This document shows, one piece after another, positions 5,496 to 10,574 of a stretch of 10,574 nt of DNA. Where the stretch lies: assembly GCA_900772775.1 (NCBI GenBank), contig CAAGRW010000129.1, forward strand, positions 1-10,574, read 5' to 3'. Made by a program: the position numbers and the translations under genes. This DNA comes from Candidatus Rifleibacteriota bacterium (GTDB lineage Bacteria > Vulcanimicrobiota > Xenobia > Xenobiales > Xenobiaceae). Under the pieces are notes generated by a model, which saw only the letters and a list, made by a program, of their open reading frames with translations, did not search any database and had not been told where the DNA came from. Position 1 is the stretch's first letter. Every line of letters begins with the position of its first letter.

Positions 5496-6998
5496 ATGTT
5501 TATAAAACCGATAGCCACTCCCTTCAACGAGTGGAAAGCAGATTTGCTGGTATTCATTTTAGATAAAAACGAAAAGTTTTTTGATATCGAGGATGAAAAA
5601 ATAAAAGCTCAGGCAGAGGCTTTGCAAGCTGAATACGATAGCGATAATCGCAGCGGTTCTTACTTGTTCTTCGAACCCAGCCAGAGTGAAAATATCGGCG
5701 CCATTCTCGCTTATTACACCGGAGATTATAAAGGTTTCAGTACTGCGGAAATTGTCAAAATTTGCGTAGCCGACGCCATTAAGTACGCCTCTAAAACAAA
5801 GCGCTACAATGTACTCTTTGCCTTAAATAGCCCTATGGGTCTCCAGTATGTAGGCAAAGCTACCGAAGCTGCAGGCATGGCTTTGTGGTCCTTCGACAGA
5901 TACAAAAAAGACAAAAAAGACATCTCCGAAAAGATGACCATTTCTTTTGCGGTCAGCGAATATCAGCCAGCCGAACGTGCTTTGGCTGAAGGTCTGGTTT
6001 TGGCTAATTGCGTCAATATGGCCAGAAATCTTTGCTGCGAACCCGGTGATGTAATCAACCCCCAGACACTCTGCGCCATGGGCAAAGAGTTAGCCGAAGA
6101 GTTTGGTTACGATTTTATTGAGTATGACGAACCACGCTTGAAAGAAGAAGGCTTCAACGGACATCTTAAAGTTGGCAGCGGCTCTCAATATCCTCCTTGC
6201 ATGTTCGCTATCACTTACGATCCTCATAAAGATAAAGAGGGAGAAAGTGACGAGTCTATTCCCCACTTTGCCATGGTTGGCAAAGGTCTCACCTTTGACT
6301 CCGGCGGCATCAGCATTAAGCCCGCTTCTAGAATGCACGAAATGAAAGGCGACATGGCCGGTGCAGCTGCCGTTTTAGCTACTATGAGAGCTTTGGGTAC
6401 TCTTCGTCCCAATATTAAAGTTACAGCGATTATTTGCAGTGCCGAAAATATGCCCGATGCTAAAGCTCAGCGCCCCGGCGACATCGTCATGTACAAAAAC
6501 GGCAAGTCCGTACATGTGGAAAACACTGACGCTGAGGGCCGCTTAGTTCTGGCTGATGGTCTTATTTTAGCCGGAGAGCTCGGCGCTACTCACGTTATCG
6601 ATATTTGTACTCTCACCGGAGCTTGTGTGCGCGCTTTAGGTGAATCTTTCACCGGTATTATGGGCAACAATCGCTCCTTGGTTAATGCCATTACTTTTGC
6701 TGGCGGAGTTCAGGGCGAATCCTATTGGAAATTGCCTCTTCCTTTGGAATATAAAGAAATGCTCGACACGCCTTTTGCCGATTTGAACAACGTAGGAGGC
6801 CCTACTGCCGGAGCTATTACTGCCGGCCTCTTCTTGAAAGAGTTTGTGCCTGAAACAGCCTCTTGGGCCCACTTAGACATAGCCGGCCCAGCCTGGCGCA
6901 GCAAAGCTTGGAAGTATTATCCGGCCGGCCCTACTGGCGTAGGCGTAAGAACCCTCACCGAGTTGGCTTGGCACTGGGATGAATATTTCAAAAAGTAA
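5496..6998 (+). CDS. pepA: Leucyl aminopeptidase (peptidase family M17)
   Basis: A cytosolic, di-metal aminopeptidase that removes N-terminal residues from peptides during protein turnover. The 500-residue length is typical. Numbered from the ATG at 5496, the metal ligands and catalytic residues line up with E. coli PepA at a constant offset of 7: Lys263 and Asp268 in GKGLTFDSGG, catalytic Lys275, Asp286 in KGDMAGAAA, and the M17 signature NTDAEGRL with Asp345, Glu347 and catalytic Arg349. The first ~160 residues form the more variable N-terminal domain. The start is set by GGAGG (5487-5491), 4 bases before the ATG; the GTG at 5418 would add 26 residues with no supporting site. The gene stands alone, divergent from the secreted-protein gene, and ends in a bidirectional terminator shared with the LCP gene. 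Some family members also bind DNA; nothing here tests that. Confidence 0.96.
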   Translation: MFIKPIATPFNEWKADLLVFILDKNEKFFDIEDEKIKAQAEALQAEYDSDNRSGSYLFFEPSQSENIGAILAYYTGDYKGFSTAEIVKICVADAIKYASKTKRYNVLFALNSPMGLQYVGKATEAAGMALWSFDRYKKDKKDISEKMTISFAVSEYQPAERALAEGLVLANCVNMARNLCCEPGDVINPQTLCAMGKELAEEFGYDFIEYDEPRLKEEGFNGHLKVGSGSQYPPCMFAITYDPHKDKEGESDESIPHFAMVGKGLTFDSGGISIKPASRMHEMKGDMAGAAAVLATMRALGTLRPNIKVTAIICSAENMPDAKAQRPGDIVMYKNGKSVHVENTDAEGRLVLADGLILAGELGATHVIDICTLTGACVRALGESFTGIMGNNRSLVNAITFAGGVQGESYWKLPLPLEYKEMLDTPFADLNNVGGPTAGAITAGLFLKEFVPETASWAHLDIAGPAWRSKAWKYYPAGPTGVGVRTLTELAWHWDEYFKK

Positions 6999-7042
6999 GC
7001 TATAGGTTCTACTAAGTAAGTCTTAGTTTTCTATATTTACAA

Positions 7043-7080
7043 AAAATGGCTTCCGCAATTAAGTTTGCGGAAGCCATTTT
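7043..7080. terminator. Bidirectional intrinsic terminator, pepA / LCP gene
   Basis: A perfect 16-bp stem: AAAATGGCTTCCGCAA (7043-7058) and its complement (7065-7080), with loop TTAAGT. T runs follow the GC-rich core on both strands. It lies 44 bases after the pepA stop and 42 bases beyond the LCP gene stop, so it should end both convergent transcripts. Confidence 0.93.
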
Positions 7081-7122
7081 GTTTATCAGTTTATTCTCCA
7101 GGTAGCAAAAAAGCTATTTTGC

Positions 7123-9000
7123 CTATCCTTCGGAACCAGAAGAAACGGAGGGGACTTCTACTTCTTCAGGTAAAGGAGCGCTGTAATCCTCTGCTGGTGG
7201 CAAAGGAGCTTGTTCTACAATGCTACTTTCATTAGTTTCAGCCGCTGGTTCCGAAGCACTATAATCCTCCGGAGCAATAGAAGCAGGCTCTTCAGAGTGA
7301 GCTTGTTCCTCTTGAGTAGCGCCAAATTCTCGATTGGAACTACTGACACTGCCGTCACTATTTACTTGCGGATAACCTCCATCATCATAGGCGCTGCCGT
7401 AGTTGGAACTAGAGCTGGAGTAACTCTCACTACTACTGCCAGAAGAAGAGTAAACCGGTTCCTCAGCTGGGCTGGAGTAATACTCTTGATAGTAGCGATT
7501 ATCACTCTTAGGGCTCTTATAAGAGCTGCCGGAATCGTAGCTACCACAGTTAACTCTATCTTCACCAACTAAAATAGTCACATCAGCCTTACGCTTATCG
7601 TAAGGTAATTGCTCTACTTCATAGTAGCATCCCAATAGCAGAGACTCTAAGCAATTGCGCATGGCTGCGCTATTTAAATGATCGACAATAGTAGTAACTT
7701 CACAGCGTTCTTTGGCCTTACCAACATTGACGACGCGGAACCCTTCTTTGGAAAGATACTCGGCAATGCGTCCCTCTAAGCCTTCCTCACTACTACCATT
7801 AAGAACTTCAAGGCGAACATCTTCACGCTGTAAGGAAGAAGGGTCTTTAAGGAGCTCTAAAACGGTCTTTTCATTCATGGGAGCATAAGGAATAATACAA
7901 CTCATGCCGTTAATATCGGTATCGTCTCCGACTATGACGCCAGTCTTCATACGCTTGCGATCAAAATCTTTATAAAGATAGGTGAGATCGAGCATATCCA
8001 TCAAGCTAAAGTCGGTTTCAATATTATCTTTAACAGCCTTGACAATAGATTGCAAACGCAAAACGACCATAGGATCTTTTAAGCGTTTAATGACAGACAT
8101 CATAACTTGCTGCTGACGACGAATACGACCACGATCACTTTCAGCATCCATACGGAAACGCGCATAGCCGACAGCTTGGTCACCACGCAATAATTGTTCG
8201 CCAGCTTTTAAATGGATGTGCAAATTGCCCCAATTGTCGTCATAGTCCATATTTTTTTCAACATCGACAACTAAACCGCCCAAGGCATCGACCAATTGAG
8301 AAGCGCCACTCACTTTAATAATTACGTAATGATGAATAGGTATGCCTAAAAATTCGGAAACGACTTTGCGGGTTAGCTTTATACCACCGTACATATAAGC
8401 GGCGTTAATTTTGTCATATCCGTAGTCGTCACCTAAATATACATAGCAATCGCGAGGGATAGACACCACATTGAGAGTCTGACCTTTGGCATCGATACTA
8501 ACCACAAACATCGTATCGGAGCGAGCCCCTTTAGTATAGGCAATACCACGTGAATCTCGATTGTAATCTATACCCAAGCACAAAACATTCATGCGCTCGC
8601 TGCCCTTGAAAGCGCGTTCTCCGGAGTGACCGCTTATAGTACTGAGCGCTTCGGAAATAAATCCAGCTGATCCCTCTTCACTACCTTGCACCGTATTGAT
8701 ATAGAACAATGCCACTATTAAAAACAAGACCCCAACTAAAACCGCTGTGGTGGAAAATATCATCAAGCGGCAGTATTTAGGCATACGTTTGAACCAAGAT
8801 TTCTTTTTGTTCATCTCGTCATTATCACAATCGTTTTCTTCTGTATCAGCGGACAATCCATCCTCATTCACCTTTGTTTCCCGTAAAGGCTCTTGATCAG
8901 AAGTAGTTTCGTTTTCCGCTTGACGATAAGCTCCGGGGAAATATGTTTGCTTTTCCTGTGCAGAAGGCTCAGTGTTCTGATTCTTGTTGAAGTCACTCAT
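7123..9000 (-). CDS. LytR-CpsA-Psr (LCP) family protein with LytR_C domain and Ser-rich tail
   Basis: LCP enzymes transfer lipid-linked glycopolymers to peptidoglycan or similar acceptors at the outer face of the inner membrane. The 625 residues comprise an acidic cytoplasmic N-terminus (1-75), one transmembrane helix (about 79-101), the LCP catalytic domain (about 137-305), a LytR_C domain (about 394-480, starting VRLEVLNGSSEEGLEGR) and a low-complexity tail (about 486-625). Family motifs present are RSDTM (160-164), SIPRD (180-184) with the key arginine, DKINAAY (196-202) and the arginine cluster DRGRIRRQQQ (289-298). The tail is rich in Ser, Tyr, Glu and Pro and repeats an EDYSA motif (578-582, 604-608). 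The ATG at 9000 has AGGA 14 bases upstream. The acceptor and polymer cannot be told from sequence. The gene is convergent with pepA and divergent from rsmA. Confidence 0.93.
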   Translation of the reverse strand: MSDFNKNQNTEPSAQEKQTYFPGAYRQAENETTSDQEPLRETKVNEDGLSADTEENDCDNDEMNKKKSWFKRMPKYCRLMIFSTTAVLVGVLFLIVALFYINTVQGSEEGSAGFISEALSTISGHSGERAFKGSERMNVLCLGIDYNRDSRGIAYTKGARSDTMFVVSIDAKGQTLNVVSIPRDCYVYLGDDYGYDKINAAYMYGGIKLTRKVVSEFLGIPIHHYVIIKVSGASQLVDALGGLVVDVEKNMDYDDNWGNLHIHLKAGEQLLRGDQAVGYARFRMDAESDRGRIRRQQQVMMSVIKRLKDPMVVLRLQSIVKAVKDNIETDFSLMDMLDLTYLYKDFDRKRMKTGVIVGDDTDINGMSCIIPYAPMNEKTVLELLKDPSSLQREDVRLEVLNGSSEEGLEGRIAEYLSKEGFRVVNVGKAKERCEVTTIVDHLNSAAMRNCLESLLLGCYYEVEQLPYDKRKADVTILVGEDRVNCGSYDSGSSYKSPKSDNRYYQEYYSSPAEEPVYSSSGSSSESYSSSSSNYGSAYDDGGYPQVNSDGSVSSSNREFGATQEEQAHSEEPASIAPEDYSASEPAAETNESSIVEQAPLPPAEDYSAPLPEEVEVPSVSSGSEG

Positions 9001-9015
9001 AGTAAGCTGATCAGT

Positions 9016-9034
9016 CCTAAATTAGGCAATTCTA
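9016..9034 (-). promoter_or_regulatory. Candidate -10 and palindrome before the LCP gene
   Basis: On the minus strand TAGAAT (9029-9034; five of six matches) follows an A8 tract (9042-9049) that could act as an upstream element, but there is no clear -35. It overlaps TTGCCTAA and is followed by the palindrome CCTAATTTAGG (9016-9026), which would fall at the start of the transcript. A TTAGGCAA-like sequence recurs on the rsmA side of the same gap. Confidence 0.35.
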
Positions 9035-9140
9035 TCCAAACTTTTTTTTAATAGCTTGGCGGAAAGAGCACGGAACATCAAAGGCTGCGGGCCGATCCCC
9101 CAAAATCAGCCCGATCGTTCTATAGATAAGATAAAAACTC

Positions 9141-9166
9141 TTGCCTAAAGTGAAAATTTAAGGCAA
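9141..9166 (+). repeat. Inverted repeat upstream of rsmA
   Basis: TTGCCT (9141-9146) and AGGCAA (9161-9166) form an inverted repeat, extended to TTGCCTAAA and TTTAAGGCAA with a one-base bulge. It lies 47 bases before the rsmA ATG and could be an operator or a small hairpin. The left arm is the exact reverse complement of TTAGGCAA at 9022-9029 near the LCP gene. Confidence 0.4.
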
Positions 9167-9212
9167 TATAGCCAGTAGTCTTATTAAGTTGAACAAGGAT
9201 AGTAATAAACTA

Positions 9213-10028
9213 ATGTCCAGACGCCCTCTCGGTCAGCACTTTCTGGCCGATCGCAATATTATTGCCAAAATTATAGAAGCAGCCGATCTTCATGAAGACG
9301 ACAATGTTTTAGAAATAGGTCCAGGTCGCGGAGCCATTACTTTAGAAATGGTAAAAAAAGCCCGCTTAGTTAAAGCTATAGAAGTAGATGAAGAGCTAGC
9401 TGCCAAATTGCCGGTTTTGCCTAATTTACAAGTAGTTCGTCAAGATTTTTTAAAGCTTAATCTGGCTGAAGCTTTAAAAATAGATAATTCATCTAACGAC
9501 GCTACTCCCAAAAAATGGAAAGTGGTAGCCAATCTGCCTTACTATATTACGACTCCGATTATAGAGAAATTGCTCATAGATGGCAGTCCTTATATAGATC
9601 GTATGGTCATTATGATCCAAAAAGAAGTAGCCGATCGCATACAAAGTCTGGCTTGCCGCGATAGCAGCGCTTTAAGCTATTTTGTCGGTTATTATGCTCA
9701 AGCTAAAACTTTGTTTAACGTGAAGCCTGGCTCTTTCAATCCACCGCCACAAGTAGATTCTAGCGTGATGGCTCTAAATATTTATCAAACTCCACCCGTA
9801 CAAGCTCCAGTAAAACTCTTTTTAACCTTAACCAGAACTTCTTTCAACGTGAGGCGCAAGACTTTGCGCAAATCGCTAAAGGGCATAGCTGCTTCCATGA
9901 AAGCTGACTTAGAGCAAGCCTTTGCCAAAGCAAATTTGCAAGGCAATGAAAGGCCGGAAGAGCTCACTTTACAGCAATTTTCCGATTTAGCTTTAGCTTT
10001 GCAAAGCACTATCGTTGGACGAGATTAA
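9213..10028 (+). CDS. rsmA: 16S rRNA (adenine1518-N6/adenine1519-N6)-dimethyltransferase
   Basis: RsmA (KsgA) dimethylates two adjacent adenines in helix 45 of 16S rRNA using S-adenosylmethionine and acts as a late checkpoint in small-subunit assembly. The 271-residue length is typical. The product begins with the family's QHFLADRN segment (8-15). SAM-binding motif I is EIGPGRG (34-40), the acidic residue of motif II is Glu57 (IEVDEE), and Asp78 (RQDFL) precedes the catalytic NLPY (107-110). The PGSFNPPPQVDSSV stretch and an arginine-rich RTSFNVRRKTLRKSL segment complete the family pattern. The ATG at 9213 is chosen over the TTG at 9189 because AAGGA (9195-9199) lies between them; the 13-base spacing is long. 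The gene converges on exbD, with no terminator visible in the 35-base gap. Confidence 0.96.
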   Translation: MSRRPLGQHFLADRNIIAKIIEAADLHEDDNVLEIGPGRGAITLEMVKKARLVKAIEVDEELAAKLPVLPNLQVVRQDFLKLNLAEALKIDNSSNDATPKKWKVVANLPYYITTPIIEKLLIDGSPYIDRMVIMIQKEVADRIQSLACRDSSALSYFVGYYAQAKTLFNVKPGSFNPPPQVDSSVMALNIYQTPPVQAPVKLFLTLTRTSFNVRRKTLRKSLKGIAASMKADLEQAFAKANLQGNERPEELTLQQFSDLALALQSTIVGRD

Positions 10029-10063
10029 ACGGCTCACCAGCAAAAGCTGCCGTGGCAATAGAT

Positions 10064-10492
10064 CTATTCCGCTACCAAGACAACCTTTTCCAAACCAGCT
10101 TGTTTGGCGGCGTCAATAGCCATAACAACCGTTCCATAGGGAGTTTTGCTTGCGGCTCTTACGGCAGCTTTGTCAGTGCCTTTTTTGGTTTGATACAATT
10201 TTAAGCGCGACACTAGCGAAGTATGAGGTACAGGCTTTGTCTCTTCCTGTACATAGATGTTGCTTTTTTCGTCGATGCTCATCACTACTGTATCGTTAAC
10301 GACTTTAAGATTGGCTTGGGCCGAACCTAAAGGCAAATTCATATTAAAAGCTGTCTGAGTGGCGGCAGTAGCCGTTACCAAAAAAATAATTAGCAAAACC
10401 AAAAGAACATCAGTTAAAGGAGTAATATTTATATCTCCCATTACTCCGGATTGCTCGTTTTCGGAGAGCCGAAATCTGCGTTTTTTAGCCAC
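10064..10492 (-). CDS. exbD: ExbD/TolR-family biopolymer transport protein
   Basis: A subunit of the proton-driven motor that, with ExbB/TolQ, powers TonB-dependent uptake or Tol-type envelope work. The 142 residues show the family layout: a short cytoplasmic N-terminus, one transmembrane helix (about 26-43) opened by INITPLTDVLLVLLIIFLV with the proton-carrying Asp28, and a periplasmic domain that ends in GLEKVVLVAE. The GTG start directly abuts the TAA of the upstream frame, and GGAGG (10504-10508) sits 11 bases upstream inside that frame, implying translational coupling. It is convergent with rsmA. Whether it works with TonB or Tol cannot be decided because no partner beyond the truncated upstream gene is in the window. 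Confidence 0.92.
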   Translation of the reverse strand: MAKKRRFRLSENEQSGVMGDINITPLTDVLLVLLIIFLVTATAATQTAFNMNLPLGSAQANLKVVNDTVVMSIDEKSNIYVQEETKPVPHTSLVSRLKLYQTKKGTDKAAVRAASKTPYGTVVMAIDAAKQAGLEKVVLVAE

Positions 10493-10574
10493 TTATTTCT
10501 TAGCCTCCGTTACAGTTACGGTCTTTATTTTCGGAGCACCCGATTTGCTTTTGCTTTCATATTGAGTCGCTAGA
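10493..10574 (-). CDS. C-terminal fragment of a probable ExbB/TolQ-family gene (runs off the edge)
   Basis: The minus-strand frame is open from the right edge to a TAA at 10493-10495 and gives a polar, lysine-rich tail ending KTVTVTEAKK. Only 26 codons are visible and they carry no domain signature. The call as ExbB/TolQ rests on position: the stop touches the exbD start, the usual exbB-exbD order, and the exbD ribosome site lies inside this frame. A second ExbD or another protein is possible. Confidence 0.5.
   Translation of the reverse strand, partial: LATQYESKSKSGAPKIKTVTVTEAKK

Noticed and set aside
7400..7450. Serine-codon repeat tract as a CRISPR or tandem-repeat array
   Set aside because: The repetition is of short serine codons within a coding frame, with no regular repeat-spacer pattern.
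7210..7572. Plus- and minus-strand frames over the LCP tail
   Set aside because: The serine-rich repetitive codons of the LCP tail keep other frames open by composition; the main frame is continuous with the catalytic domain.
10029..10063. Terminator between rsmA and exbD
   Set aside because: Only a 4-bp CAGC/GCTG stem is present, with no T run on either strand.

Overview
The window is chromosomal DNA of moderately low GC from what looks like a diderm (double-membrane) bacterium. It carries an ExbB/ExbD-type energy-transducing pair, a membrane-anchored LytR-CpsA-Psr (LCP) cell-wall enzyme and a FUN14-family membrane protein together with ordinary housekeeping genes. That mix would fit the non-photosynthetic relatives of cyanobacteria (Melainabacteria/Vampirovibrionia). 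This is only an inference from gene content, and no marker here settles the phylum. All full genes are intact. I see no transposase, integrase, CRISPR array, tRNA or rRNA.

Layout. gpsA (glycerol-3-phosphate dehydrogenase, +) faces a minus-strand subtilisin-like protease that carries a C-terminal glycogen-binding domain. One strong bidirectional terminator separates them. Further right on the minus strand come a DUF4013 membrane protein, a small FUN14 protein and a short secreted basic protein. These three have gaps of over 100 bp and regulatory-looking structure between them, so they are probably not one simple operon. A 326-bp divergent gap leads to pepA (leucyl aminopeptidase, +), which converges on a large LCP-family gene across a second bidirectional terminator. 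Divergent from that gene is rsmA (16S rRNA dimethyltransferase, +), which converges on exbD (-). The tail of a probable exbB (-) runs off the right edge.

How the genes relate. gpsA supplies glycerol-3-phosphate for phospholipids, pepA and rsmA are cytosolic housekeeping genes, the LCP protein attaches glycopolymers to the wall, and ExbB/ExbD use the proton gradient to drive an outer-membrane process. The centre (about 1.26-5.2 kb) is the accessory part: four minus-strand genes, three of them membrane or exported and poorly characterised, plus a protease-CBM48 fusion with no visible export signal.

The points most worth a second look are the protease-CBM48 architecture, a terminator-like hairpin abutting the Shine-Dalgarno of the FUN14 gene, a 67-nt imperfect palindrome between the protease and DUF4013 genes, an inverted repeat bracketing the likely -10 box of the DUF4013 gene, and a recurrent long Shine-Dalgarno-to-start spacing. 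I did not find a clear multi-gene new system.
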